37,874 nucleotides of DNA from an uncultured Alphaproteobacteria bacterium. GTDB lineage: Bacteria > Pseudomonadota > Alphaproteobacteria > HIMB59. Location: positions 1-37,874 of the forward strand of contig CACGSS010000004.1 in NCBI GenBank assembly GCA_902575725.1, given 5' to 3'. The position numbers were made by a program, and so were the translations under genes. Positions within the stretch are counted from its first letter, which is position 1; each line of letters begins with the position of its first letter. Of the stretch, positions 23,371 through 31,900 are shown piece after piece. The notes below the pieces were generated by a model. The model saw only the letters and a program-made list of their open reading frames with translations, searched no databases and was not told the origin of the DNA.

Positions 23371-24423
23371 ATGTTCATCAAATTATTTATAAAATTAATT
23401 TTAACTTTATTTAGCTTAAAATTATATGCACATGATCCAAAAAACTGTGACGTACTTCAGAACTATGATTTCTCTGGTTTTGAAAGCTGGAAAATTGAAG
23501 TTGTAAATAGATCTAACGAATTTGGGCTAGATGAGGATTTTGTATCTAAATTAATTGCGCCATATGAGGTTAACAAGAGAGTTATTGAAAATGATAAGTG
23601 TCAGCCAGAATTTACTTTAACCTTTTCTGAATATATTGAGAAAAGAAATTCAGATATGAGAGTACAAAATGGTTTAAATAATAAAAGTAAATACAGTAAT
23701 TTATTAAATAAAATTGATAATTATTATAATGTTCAATCAAGATTTATTTTATCTATATGGGGTTTAGAAACTGCTTATGGAAAAATTACAGGTAATTATC
23801 CCGTATTAGAAAGTCTTTTAACAATGTCATATGATGAGAGAAGAAGACGATACTTTACTAAAGAATTATATAACGCTCTTAAAATTCTTGAGCAAGGACA
23901 CATTAATGTTATTGATTTCAAAGGCTCTTGGGCAGGAGCTATGGGTCAAAATCAATTTATGCCCTCTAGTTTTCTAAATTATGCTCAAGATTTTAATAAT
24001 GATGGTAAGAAGAACATTTGGACTGATACAGAGGACTCACTCGCTTCTATTGCAAGATATCTTCAGGGAGTGGGTTCAAACAAATGGGATCCAAATTACA
24101 CTTGGGGTAGAGAGGTTATCCCCCCAGAAAATGTAAAATCTTTAGAACCTAAATTGTTCGTAAAAAGAGAAAAAGGTTGTTTAGCTGTAAAAAAATTATC
24201 AAAAAAATTACCTTTAAATGAATTTAGACTAATGAATTTTAAAAAGATGAATGGTAATTCTCTAGATAATTTAGATATTAATAGCTATCTATTAAGGATG
24301 GGTAGGGAAGATGGTGATTACAGGTATTTTATTGTTTATGATAATTATTTAAATATTCTCTCTTACAACTGTTCTAACTATTATGGTCTTTCTGTTGGAT
24401 TGCTAAGTGATAAGTTTAAATAA
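23371..24423 (+). CDS. Lytic murein transglycosylase, MltB family
   Basis: The 350-residue enzyme cuts the glycan strand of peptidoglycan non-hydrolytically, forming 1,6-anhydromuropeptides. An N-terminal signal segment (MFIKLFIKLILTLFSLKLYA, no lipobox Cys) directs it to the periplasm. The catalytic Glu133 lies in WGLETAYG. Other family hallmarks are FKGSWAGAMGQNQFMPSSF, DFNNDGKKNIW and DSLASIARYLQGVGS. A C-terminal ~100-residue region beyond the catalytic domain does not show an obvious peptidoglycan-binding repeat. It begins a run of genes with the same strand and overlaps the degenerate RlpA gene by 17 bp, so the two wall enzymes are probably made together. Confidence 0.92.
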   Translation: MFIKLFIKLILTLFSLKLYAHDPKNCDVLQNYDFSGFESWKIEVVNRSNEFGLDEDFVSKLIAPYEVNKRVIENDKCQPEFTLTFSEYIEKRNSDMRVQNGLNNKSKYSNLLNKIDNYYNVQSRFILSIWGLETAYGKITGNYPVLESLLTMSYDERRRRYFTKELYNALKILEQGHINVIDFKGSWAGAMGQNQFMPSSFLNYAQDFNNDGKKNIWTDTEDSLASIARYLQGVGSNKWDPNYTWGREVIPPENVKSLEPKLFVKREKGCLAVKKLSKKLPLNEFRLMNFKKMNGNSLDNLDINSYLLRMGREDGDYRYFIVYDNYLNILSYNCSNYYGLSVGLLSDKFK

Positions 24424-25180
24424 TATAAATAAAATACTGTTTCTACTAATTTTATCATCATGTACAATAACGTCTATTGATACTGTAGATGATAAAAAAA
24501 TTGAAGAAGAAGCTGAAACTCAAGAATACTTTAAAAAATCAGAAGTTATTATATCACCACTTGATGACTACAATATTGAATTAAGTGTTATGGAAAAGTT
24601 TGTTACAGATGAAAGAATTAACGGCAATAATATCCATCATTCTAATCTGCCTATACCAAGCGTTGTAAAACTTTCAGATCCCAGTAACTTAGATAACAAT
24701 ATTATTGTTAGAAACATTAAGTTAGATACTGAAAATAGGCTTTCATTAAGTCAAGAGATTATTGATAAAATATCACTAAATTCAAAAGTATATCTAGAAT
24801 ATTTAAAAGATGAATCCATAATTCTAAGAAATGTTGTCGACTCAAAAGAAGAGAGCAAGATAAAGATGGATGATACAGAAATTTCATTTGAACTGTTGGA
24901 TCAAGATCAAACTGAAATCAGTGAAAAACTTGATTATGAGAAAATTAAAAATCTAGATATTAAAAATTCTAAGAAACAAAACACTATATTAGTTGAAATT
25001 TATAAAGATATAAATCTAGCAAAGCTTAAAACTAATAAAATTAAGAATTTAGGATTGTTTTATGAAGAAAATGAAGAGGGAGTTAAGGTTTTTGCTGGCC
25101 CATTTCATAAGAGTGATATAAATCTTAAGTTAGATTTTCTGATTAAAAATGGATATTTGAATGCAAAAAAAACCCCTTAA
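24407..25180 (+). CDS. Degenerate RlpA-like lipoprotein with possible SPOR domain
   Basis: In alphaproteobacteria rlpA normally sits between mltB and the D,D-carboxypeptidase, and this gene occupies that slot. It begins GTG with a lipoprotein signal, lipobox LSSC (Cys19). RlpA's double-psi barrel usually shows AAHKTLPLPSxVxVTN and VRVNDRGPF followed by RIIDLS. Here I see HHSNLPIPSVVKLSDPSN, IVRNIKLDTENR and RLSLSQEIIDKIS, so the fold outline is kept but the catalytic Asp and NDRGPF motif are gone. The last ~60 residues (TILVEIYKDINLAKLKTNKI to GVKVFAGPFHKSD) look like a SPOR domain that binds denuded glycan at division septa. It is 257 residues, and very acidic. Loss of the catalytic core suggests a structural or binding role only. 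Confidence 0.65.
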   Translation: MISLNNINKILFLLILSSCTITSIDTVDDKKIEEEAETQEYFKKSEVIISPLDDYNIELSVMEKFVTDERINGNNIHHSNLPIPSVVKLSDPSNLDNNIIVRNIKLDTENRLSLSQEIIDKISLNSKVYLEYLKDESIILRNVVDSKEESKIKMDDTEISFELLDQDQTEISEKLDYEKIKNLDIKNSKKQNTILVEIYKDINLAKLKTNKIKNLGLFYEENEEGVKVFAGPFHKSDINLKLDFLIKNGYLNAKKTP

Positions 25181-26288
25181 TTTAATATTTATTGCAATAA
25201 TTATTCTATTTCCTAAACAATCCCTTGCTATTGAAAGTTTGGCAAAAACGGCGCTTATAATAGATTTATCAACAAACGAAGTTCTTTTAGAAAAAAACTC
25301 CAAAGCCAAAACATATCCATCAAGTATGACCAAGATGATGACCGCTCTTGTAGCCTTTGAAAAAATCAAAAATGGTACTTTATCATTAGATCAAGAGTTT
25401 TTAGTAAGTAAAAAGGCATGGAAAATGGGCGGGTCAAAGATGTTTATAGAGGTAGATAAAAGAGTAAAAGTTTATGATTTGTTACTAGGAATTATTGTTC
25501 AGAGCGGAAATGATGCCTCGATTGCTTTAGCAGAGGGTATATCTGGCTCTGAGGAAATTTTTGCTATTGAAATGAATAATTTAGGCAAAAAAATAGGACT
25601 CTCAGAGACTAATTTTACAAATAGTAGTGGCTGGCCTGATGATAATCATTACACCACAGCTGAAGACCTTGCTAAAATAGCTCAGTACACAATTGAAAAT
25701 CATTATGAATTATATCAAATGTATAAATTAAGTGATTTTACATACAGCGGGATCAAACAAGATAACAGAAATCCTCTCCTATATACATTTGAAGGGTCTG
25801 ATGGCTTTAAAACAGGTTATACAGAAGCAGCTGGCTACGGTTTGGTTGGATCTGCTGAAAGAGGGGATAGACGCCTGATTATTGTTCTAAATGGACTAGA
25901 CTCTTCCAAATCAAGGGCCCAAGAGTCACTAAGATTGATGGATTGGGGTTTCAACAATTTTCAATTAGTCGATTTTTTTAAAAAAAATGAGGTTATTCAA
26001 GAGGCTGATACTTGGCTAGGTAAAGATGAAAAAGTGGACCTAATTGCTTTAAACGATGTAAGTGTGAGCATTCCTAAAGCACAATTATCTTCTGCTAAAG
26101 TTAATGTGATAGTAGAGGAGCCTATTGCAACTCCTATTCAAAAAGGCGACCAAATAGCCAAACTTCAAATATCATTTGCTGATAAGAATACTGAATTTCC
26201 TTTATTTTCAGGTGAGGACATAGAGCAAAAGAATTTCTTTTCAAGAATCTTTTCAGCTATTTATTATATCATTCTTGGATCTAACTAA
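25161..26288 (+). CDS. D-alanyl-D-alanine carboxypeptidase (PBP5/6 type)
   Basis: This 375-residue penicillin-binding protein removes the terminal D-Ala from peptidoglycan stem peptides in the periplasm. A signal peptide (to about Ala23) precedes the peptidase S11 domain. Catalytic motifs are SMTK (Ser55, Lys58), SGN in QSGNDAS, and KTG in DGFKTGYTEAAGYG. NSSGWPDDNHYTTAEDLA is family-typical. After the C-terminal beta domain, the last residues (FFSRIFSAIYYIIL) form a hydrophobic or amphipathic helix suited to membrane anchoring. It overlaps the RlpA-like gene by 20 bp and lies 15 bp before tmk. The call to dacA/dacC/dacD cannot be refined from the sequence. Confidence 0.95.
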   Translation: MQKKPLNLIFIAIIILFPKQSLAIESLAKTALIIDLSTNEVLLEKNSKAKTYPSSMTKMMTALVAFEKIKNGTLSLDQEFLVSKKAWKMGGSKMFIEVDKRVKVYDLLLGIIVQSGNDASIALAEGISGSEEIFAIEMNNLGKKIGLSETNFTNSSGWPDDNHYTTAEDLAKIAQYTIENHYELYQMYKLSDFTYSGIKQDNRNPLLYTFEGSDGFKTGYTEAAGYGLVGSAERGDRRLIIVLNGLDSSKSRAQESLRLMDWGFNNFQLVDFFKKNEVIQEADTWLGKDEKVDLIALNDVSVSIPKAQLSSAKVNVIVEEPIATPIQKGDQIAKLQISFADKNTEFPLFSGEDIEQKNFFSRIFSAIYYIILGSN

Positions 26289-26303
26289 ATAATATCATAT
26301 AGA

Positions 26304-26903
26304 ATGAAAGTAATCAGTTTTGAAGGTTTTGAATATTCTGGAAAATCGACACAGATAAAACTTTTAAAAAAATATTTTATAAAAAATAATATTAAATCTA
26401 CTTTTACTAGAGAGCCTGGAGGTAATAAAGATCTAGAAAAAATAAGAAATGTGATTTTAAAATCTAATTTTGATAATTTAAGTTTAATAATGTTTTTCTT
26501 TTCATCTAGATTTGCATTATTATCTTCAATTAAAAAGAATGATTTTATTGTATTTGATAGATTTTTTGACTCTACTTATGCTTATCAAAAATATAATTCT
26601 AAAGAAAAAAAACTTATTATCAGTTTAATTAAGTTAATTGATAAGAAATTTATCCCAAAGATAACTTTTTATTTGAAGTTAGATAAAAAAAATTTAATAA
26701 GAAGGAAAAATAAAAGATTATATTCAAATAAATTTGATAAAAAATATTTTGGACAATTCTCAAGAATTCAAAAAAATTATGAAGAAATATCTAAAATAAA
26801 AATAGGTGAACGTAAGTTTGTTGCTATTGATGCATCACTATCTGCTAATGAAGTACATGACAAAATCATATTAAATCTAAAAAAATGCAAATTGATAAAG
26901 TAG
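26304..26903 (+). CDS. tmk: Thymidylate kinase
   Basis: Tmk phosphorylates dTMP to dTDP in DNA precursor synthesis. The 199-residue protein has FEGFEYSGKSTQ, a P-loop where the family has EGxDGxGKsTQ with Glu in place of Asp and Tyr in place of Gly, then REPGG (dTMP binding), a DR motif in VFDRFFDSTYAYQKY, and the lysine/arginine-rich LID region RRKNKRLYSNKFD. It is rich in Lys and Asn, as other proteins from this AT-rich genome. It follows the carboxypeptidase by 15 bp and overlaps holB by 19 bp, in the conserved alphaproteobacterial order. Confidence 0.93.
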   Translation: MKVISFEGFEYSGKSTQIKLLKKYFIKNNIKSTFTREPGGNKDLEKIRNVILKSNFDNLSLIMFFFSSRFALLSSIKKNDFIVFDRFFDSTYAYQKYNSKEKKLIISLIKLIDKKFIPKITFYLKLDKKNLIRRKNKRLYSNKFDKKYFGQFSRIQKNYEEISKIKIGERKFVAIDASLSANEVHDKIILNLKKCKLIK

Positions 26904-27673
26904 TAAATACTATAAAATCTGAGAGTAGTGGCTTTTACTTATTAGAGACTACTAATAGTGAGAGTATTTCATATTTAGAGGAACAAATTTTAAATAGTTT
27001 CTATGAGAAACAATATGAGATAGATACAAGTTTTATTATTCTAGAGCCCGAAGAAAAATCAAAATTTATAACAATTGATCAAGTTAGAAAAATGAAAAAA
27101 GAGTTTCTACATACAAATGTATTAAACCTGAGCAAAGTAATATTTGTCAGAGAGGTAAATTATTTAAATATTAATGCTTTAAATGGACTCTTAAAAATCA
27201 TTGAAGAAATACCATCAAAAACCTATTTTATTTTTTGTTCTAAAAACTTAATAAGTTTACCAGAAACAATAATTTCAAGGGCTAGAGTTATCAGAGATTT
27301 GAATTCAAAGATAAATTTTATTGATTTCAATTCAATGAAAGAAGACATAGTAAGACAAAATCAAAATATTTCAGAGGAATTAATACACTCTCTTATTAAC
27401 CCCTTCATTGATTTAAAAAGTACTGATTTTTTTGAAAAGATTAAACTATTTAATAAAGATCAAATAAGCTTATGTTCATTAATATTTTTAAAAATACTTA
27501 ATTACTATTTAAGAGGTAATTTAAATAATAAAAAACTTTACAAGTACCTATTAAAGCTTCATTCAGATTATTTAACTGATGTAGATGAAAGTTTAAAATT
27601 CAATACATTAACAAATGACCTAATTTCAATCTATTTTACAAGATTAAATTCTAATCTTATTAAGTATGTCTAA
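26885..27673 (+). CDS. holB: DNA polymerase III delta-prime subunit-like protein (degenerate)
   Basis: Position between tmk and metG identifies this as the delta-prime clamp-loader subunit. It is short (262 residues) and much changed. The Walker A region expected near residue 20-40 is absent; the N-terminus is SSGFYLLETTNSESISYLEEQ. No four-cysteine zinc module is seen. Family traces that remain are IDQVRKMKKEFLHT, KVIFVREVNYLNINALNGLLKIIEEIPSKTYFIF and the SRC-like sensor SLPETIISRARVI. It probably still acts as the stator of the clamp loader but should not bind ATP itself. It overlaps tmk by 19 bp and metG by 8 bp. Confidence 0.8.
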   Translation: MQIDKVVNTIKSESSGFYLLETTNSESISYLEEQILNSFYEKQYEIDTSFIILEPEEKSKFITIDQVRKMKKEFLHTNVLNLSKVIFVREVNYLNINALNGLLKIIEEIPSKTYFIFCSKNLISLPETIISRARVIRDLNSKINFIDFNSMKEDIVRQNQNISEELIHSLINPFIDLKSTDFFEKIKLFNKDQISLCSLIFLKILNYYLRGNLNNKKLYKYLLKLHSDYLTDVDESLKFNTLTNDLISIYFTRLNSNLIKYV

Positions 27674-29186
27674 TAATTATTTTACAACTCCGATTTATTA
27701 TGTGAATGATAAACCCCATATTGGACATGCTTACACTTCAATTGCTGTTGATATATTAAAAAGATTTTATGATTGTAGAGATCTCGATTCTTATTTTCTA
27801 ACAGGAACTGACGAGCATGGACAAAAAGTTGAAAGAGCTGCTCAAGAAAAAAATATTGATCCTCAAAAATTTACGGATATGGTTTCAGAAAATTTTAAAG
27901 ATTTAAGTAATTTATTAAATTTATCTAACGATGATTTTATAAGAACAACAGAAGAAAGACATAAAAAGTCTGTTCAAAATTTATGGAGAGTTCTGTTGGA
28001 AAAAAATGAAATTTATTTGTCCAAATATAGCGGATGGTATTCTGTAAGAGATGAAGCTTTTGTAGCTGATAATGAAATAGTTGAAAAAAATGGTAAAAAA
28101 TATAACAGTTTTGGATCTGAATTGTCTTGGGTTGAAGAAGAGTCATATTTTTTTAGACTTTCTAAATGGCAAGACAAACTATTAGATTTTTATAAAAATA
28201 ATCCAAATTTCATAGTCCCAAAATCTAGATCTAATGAAGTTATTAAATTTGTTGAGTCAGGGTTGAAAGATCTATCCGTTTCCAGAACAACATTCAAATG
28301 GGGAATTGATGTCCCTACAGATGAAAAACATATTGTTTATGTTTGGTTAGATGCATTAACTAACTATATTTCAGCTTTAGATTACCCAAATAAAAATTCT
28401 GATTTATATCAAAAATATTGGCCTGGGATACATGTAGTAGGGAAGGATATAATTAGATTTCATGCTATTTTTTGGCCTGCTTTTTTAATGGCTGCAGAGT
28501 TAGATCCACCAAAGCAGATCGTAGCGCATGGTTGGTGGACAAATGAGGGTCAAAAAATTAGTAAAAGTCTTGGTAATGTAATTGACCCCAAAGAATTGAT
28601 TGATGAATACGGTCTAGATTCAGTAAGATATTTTCTTTTTAGAGAGGTTCCATTTGGCAATGACGGTGATTTTTCAAAGGTGGCTATCAAAAATAGAATT
28701 AATGGTGAATTGGCAAATAACTATGGAAATTTAATACAAAGAATACTTAGTTTCATTTGTAAGAATTTAGAGCAAAATATTGATTTAACTAAAGATAATT
28801 TTAATTTTAAAATACTAAAACAAATTAACGACTCTGAAAAAGAATTGTTTGAGTATATGGAAAATTACAAATATGACGAATACCTAAAAAAATTATTCTT
28901 ATTTATGAATGATTTAAATAATTATGTCGATAAATCTGCTCCCTGGGTATTAAAAAAAACAGATCCTGAACAAATGAAAAAAGTTTTGGCTAATATTTGC
29001 CTATGCATTATCAGGGTTAGTCAATATTTAGTTCCTTTTATGCCTTCAAAAACCTCAGAAGTATTCAATTTATTCGAAAATACGAATAATATTAAACTAG
29101 ATATTTTTGATAATTTTGAAAAATTAATTAACTTTAAATTTCTAAAAATACGAAAACCTAAACCTCTATTTACTAAAATTGAGTAA
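27666..29186 (+). CDS. metG: Methionyl-tRNA synthetase
   Basis: MetG charges tRNA-Met with methionine. The 506-residue class I synthetase begins FTTPIYYVNDKPHIGHAYTS with HIGH at 18-21. The second signature is KISKS at 297-301 (KMSKS usual) in GQKISKSLGNVIDP. TGTDEHGQKVERAA, GWYSVRDEAFV and VYVWLDALTNYISAL are family segments. The zinc-knuckle cysteines of the E. coli type are absent in the connective region; this is the zinc-free MetRS type with GWYSVRDE. There is no C-terminal tRNA-binding-protein domain. The gene lies in the conserved holB-metG-tatD order, overlapping holB and tatD by 8 bp each. Confidence 0.96.
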   Translation: MSNNYFTTPIYYVNDKPHIGHAYTSIAVDILKRFYDCRDLDSYFLTGTDEHGQKVERAAQEKNIDPQKFTDMVSENFKDLSNLLNLSNDDFIRTTEERHKKSVQNLWRVLLEKNEIYLSKYSGWYSVRDEAFVADNEIVEKNGKKYNSFGSELSWVEEESYFFRLSKWQDKLLDFYKNNPNFIVPKSRSNEVIKFVESGLKDLSVSRTTFKWGIDVPTDEKHIVYVWLDALTNYISALDYPNKNSDLYQKYWPGIHVVGKDIIRFHAIFWPAFLMAAELDPPKQIVAHGWWTNEGQKISKSLGNVIDPKELIDEYGLDSVRYFLFREVPFGNDGDFSKVAIKNRINGELANNYGNLIQRILSFICKNLEQNIDLTKDNFNFKILKQINDSEKELFEYMENYKYDEYLKKLFLFMNDLNNYVDKSAPWVLKKTDPEQMKKVLANICLCIIRVSQYLVPFMPSKTSEVFNLFENTNNIKLDIFDNFEKLINFKFLKIRKPKPLFTKIE

Positions 29187-29961
29187 TTTAATAGACAGTC
29201 ATGTAAATTTTGGTCATGAATTATTAAAAAATTCAGTATCAGATATCTGTAAAGATGCTCTAGAAAGTAACATAGAGAGAATTTTAAGTATAAATTCTAA
29301 TTTATACGAGTTTCAGAAAGATATTAATTTAATTAAAGGTTTAAATTTTGTCGATATCACTTTAGGTCATCACCCAAATAATACTCTTGATATCAAACCT
29401 GAGGAAATAAAGACTCTTTTAAATGAAAATATTAAAAAATTTAAAGATAGAATTGTTGGAATAGGGGAAACAGGCTTGGATTATCATTATGATATTCCTA
29501 AAAATAAGCAAATAGAAAGCTTAGAGATACATTTAGATGCAGCAAGTGTTTATAATTTACCGTGTATAATTCATATGAGAGATGCCGAAGAGGATATGAT
29601 TAAAATTTTAACTAAATACTCAAAAAAAATAGGTGATATTTTAATACATTGTTTCACTGGAAGTGAAGAATTTGCAAAAAAATGTATTGATTTAGGTTGT
29701 TTTTTCTCTTTGTCAGGCATTATTACGTTCAAAAATGCAAATAAATTAAGAGATACAATTAAAATACTACCAGTTAAAAAAATTATTTTCGAAACAGACA
29801 GTCCTTATCTTACGCCTGACCCTTTAAGAGGTAAAATTAATAAACCAAGCTATTTAAAAATTATTGTTGAAAAATATTGTGAAATTACCGGAAACGACTA
29901 CACTAATACATGCGAAATCAGTACTTATAATTACAAAAAGCTTTTTAAAATAAATGACTGA
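29179..29961 (+). CDS. TatD family metal-dependent hydrolase (TTG start)
   Basis: TatD-family proteins are TIM-barrel metal hydrolases with 3'-exonuclease or related activity. The 260-residue product has LIDSHVNFGHE at the start, GIGETGLDYHYD (Glu metal ligand), PCIIHMRDA, ILIHCFTGS and IIFETDSPYLTP at later positions. In most YcfH/TatD proteins the first motif is SHxH; here it is SHVN, so the second metal His is Asn10. E. coli TatD itself has a GVNL-type motif, so the change need not mean inactivity. It starts with TTG overlapping metG by 8 bp and overlaps the next gene by 8 bp. Confidence 0.9.
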   Translation: MSNLIDSHVNFGHELLKNSVSDICKDALESNIERILSINSNLYEFQKDINLIKGLNFVDITLGHHPNNTLDIKPEEIKTLLNENIKKFKDRIVGIGETGLDYHYDIPKNKQIESLEIHLDAASVYNLPCIIHMRDAEEDMIKILTKYSKKIGDILIHCFTGSEEFAKKCIDLGCFFSLSGIITFKNANKLRDTIKILPVKKIIFETDSPYLTPDPLRGKINKPSYLKIIVEKYCEITGNDYTNTCEISTYNYKKLFKIND

Positions 29962-30736
29962 AAAAACTGAAATAAATGTATTAGGATGTGGCTCAAGTTT
30001 TGGAGTACCTTTATCTCATGATATATGGGGTAATTGCGATAAATCAAATCCTAAAAACCAAAGAACGAGACCTTCCATATTTTTAAAAAAAGCAGGAAAA
30101 TCAATACTAATTGATACAAGTCCAGATTTAAGAAAACAATTAATCGATAATAAAATTGATAATGTGGATTCAGTGCTATACACGCATTCCCATGCTGATC
30201 ATATACATGGGATTAATGATTTAAGGACTATTTCACTGATAAATAGAAAAAAAATACCTATTTATGCCGATAAATTAACTTTAGAAACCCTTCAAACTAG
30301 CTTTTCTTATTTATTTACAAAGTCATCTACTCATGGATATGAACCAATTTTGAACGGTAACATTCTAAATGGGAATAATGTTGAAATAGATGGTTTTAAA
30401 ATAGATGTTATAAGACAAAATCATGGAAATATTGACTCCTATGGCTTCATTTTTGATAATAAAATAGCCTATAATTTAGATATAAAGTTTTTTTATGATG
30501 AAAATTATCTGGATAAAATAAAAGGGATTGAGTGCTGGTTTGTTGGTTGTTTAAGATATGACGAGCATCCTTCGCATGCCTCGTATAAAGAGGTTATTGA
30601 TTGGGCCCAAAAAGTTAATGCAAATAAAACGTTTTTAAGCCATATGACGGCTCATATTGATTACGATACAGAGTACAAAAAACTATCTGGAAGTAGTGTA
30701 TTTCCTGCATATGATGGACTTAAACTGGAAATATAG
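29954..30736 (+). CDS. MBL-fold metallohydrolase (PhnP/RNase Z-like)
   Basis: The 260-residue protein has the metallo-beta-lactamase fold: VLGCGSSFGVP (N-terminal strand and loop), SILIDTSPDLRKQL and the zinc motif THSHADHIHG (HxHxDH), with a further His in NHGNIDSYGF and H in LSHMTAHIDY near the end. The order and the short GTPSxxGVP-type N-terminus resemble the PhnP / YcbJ phosphodiesterase group. Such enzymes cleave cyclic or linear phosphodiesters; the substrate here is unknown. In alphaproteobacteria this gene regularly follows tatD. It overlaps tatD by 8 bp and appears to end the rightward block, since a convergent gene follows. Confidence 0.9.
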   Translation: MTEKTEINVLGCGSSFGVPLSHDIWGNCDKSNPKNQRTRPSIFLKKAGKSILIDTSPDLRKQLIDNKIDNVDSVLYTHSHADHIHGINDLRTISLINRKKIPIYADKLTLETLQTSFSYLFTKSSTHGYEPILNGNILNGNNVEIDGFKIDVIRQNHGNIDSYGFIFDNKIAYNLDIKFFYDENYLDKIKGIECWFVGCLRYDEHPSHASYKEVIDWAQKVNANKTFLSHMTAHIDYDTEYKKLSGSSVFPAYDGLKLEI

Positions 30737-30749
30737 TAAAATTTATCTT

Positions 30750-30971
30750 TTAATCGTGGTCGTGATTAGAAATTTTTTCTTTTAGAGCTAAGCAAACATC
30801 CTCCGAAGGGGCCATTAATACAGTGTCACTTATCTCACATGGAGTGTTATAAGACATCTTGCTTGAGATTTTATTTTCGTCATTTGAAGAATGAGCTGTA
30901 CACATACTTGCATAAGAGCTAATTGATGTAAAAGAAAAGATAACAATTAATAATATTTTTATTTTTTTCAT
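30750..30971 (-). CDS. Small exported protein, 73 aa, Cys- and His-containing
   Basis: A signal peptide (MKKIKILLIVIFSFTSISSYA, cut after Ala21) is followed by only about 52 mature residues. Three Cys (24, 45, 60) and a C-terminal HDHD tail are visible. No family is recognised. The residues could bind a metal or form one disulfide, leaving an unpaired Cys. It is an isolated gene converging on the MBL hydrolase, with no Shine-Dalgarno. Its short, clean signal peptide and composition make it a credible real gene. Confidence 0.6.
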   Translation of the reverse strand: MKKIKILLIVIFSFTSISSYASMCTAHSSNDENKISSKMSYNTPCEISDTVLMAPSEDVCLALKEKISNHDHD

Positions 30972-31073
30972 GTAATATTTTATAATTATAGTTGAGATTT
31001 GGATTATTAATTTTATTAGATTTTTTTATTTAAGATTCTTATAATATATATTATGCAACAAATAGATGTGTAA

Positions 31074-31532
31074 ATGTCAATAAAATCTGTAAAAGAACAA
31101 CTTAGTATTATCGCCCCTGACCTAGAGATATCAGAATTTAAAGAGTCAACAGCAACTGTTGAACAAGCTGCAAACGCTCATAATGTTGAGAAAGGACAAA
31201 TAGTAAAAACAATTGCTTTAATTATAGAAAAACCAATTTTGTTAATGACTTCTGGAAATGTAAAAATCGATAATAAAAAATATAAGAATTTCTTCAAAAA
31301 AAAGGCAAAAATGCTGACTGCCAATAAGACATTGCAAATCACCTCTCACCCTATTGGCGGAGTTTGTCCTTTTGGATTACCAAATAAACTAGATATTTAT
31401 TACGATAAGTCCTTAAATAACTTTGACATCGTTATACCAGCGGCAGGATCTACCAATAGTTCTGTGAAAATTCAAACAAAAAGGCTTATAGAATTAACTA
31501 GTGCTTTTGAAGTTGATGTATGTAAAAAGTAG
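31074..31532 (+). CDS. YbaK/EbsC family aminoacyl-tRNA deacylase
   Basis: This 152-residue protein resembles YbaK/ProX-type trans-editing deacylases, which remove wrongly attached amino acids (such as Cys or Ala on tRNA-Pro). Visible segments are ATVEQAANAHNVEKGQIVKTIAL with the catalytic Lys region, GGVCPFGL and PAAGSTNSSVKI, all typical of the YbaK fold. Which misacylated tRNA is cleared is not clear from the motifs. A TATAAT-like sequence (31040-31045) precedes the ATG by about 30 bp but has a weak -35. It is a single gene, with a convergent membrane-protein gene 14 bp downstream. Confidence 0.9.
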   Translation: MSIKSVKEQLSIIAPDLEISEFKESTATVEQAANAHNVEKGQIVKTIALIIEKPILLMTSGNVKIDNKKYKNFFKKKAKMLTANKTLQITSHPIGGVCPFGLPNKLDIYYDKSLNNFDIVIPAAGSTNSSVKIQTKRLIELTSAFEVDVCKK

Positions 31533-31546
31533 GTAAAAACAGTATA

Positions 31547-31819
31547 TTATTTACTGTTATTATACTTAGATTTTACAATTTTTGGAGCAGTTGCAAAAGT
31601 AGCCGCTGTCATAAAAGTTCCAAAAATAAGAAGAAAATGTGCGCTAGCCGTGATGCCAAAAATCAAAAAAGAGCCAAAATATAGTGAAAAAATTATACAC
31701 CACATCCATGCTAAAAGTTGCATAATTAGGTGTCTAAGGGCCACACTAGGTATTTTTCTTAGAGGATTCCAGTCAGCGTCCATGACTCCACTGTAAATTT
31801 GCATAAACATGTTTTTCAT
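31547..31819 (-). CDS. Small membrane protein, 90 aa
   Basis: Two hydrophobic segments (residues about 32-55 and 58-78) form a helical hairpin, with a short N-terminal MKNMFMQIYSGVMDADWNPLRKIPS that looks soluble and amphipathic, and a basic C-terminus. I recognise no family. It could be a small inner-membrane protein of the kind found next to unrelated genes in alphaproteobacteria. It converges on the YbaK gene and lies divergent from the HCCA-isomerase-like gene (81 bp apart). Confidence 0.62.
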   Translation of the reverse strand: MKNMFMQIYSGVMDADWNPLRKIPSVALRHLIMQLLAWMWCIIFSLYFGSFLIFGITASAHFLLIFGTFMTAATFATAPKIVKSKYNNSK

Positions 31820-31900
31820 GGCCTTTTATACATGCGACAGATGTGACCAGATCACTTATTTTTAATAATAATTTTAATTATTTCAGTTAAGGTAGAAAAT

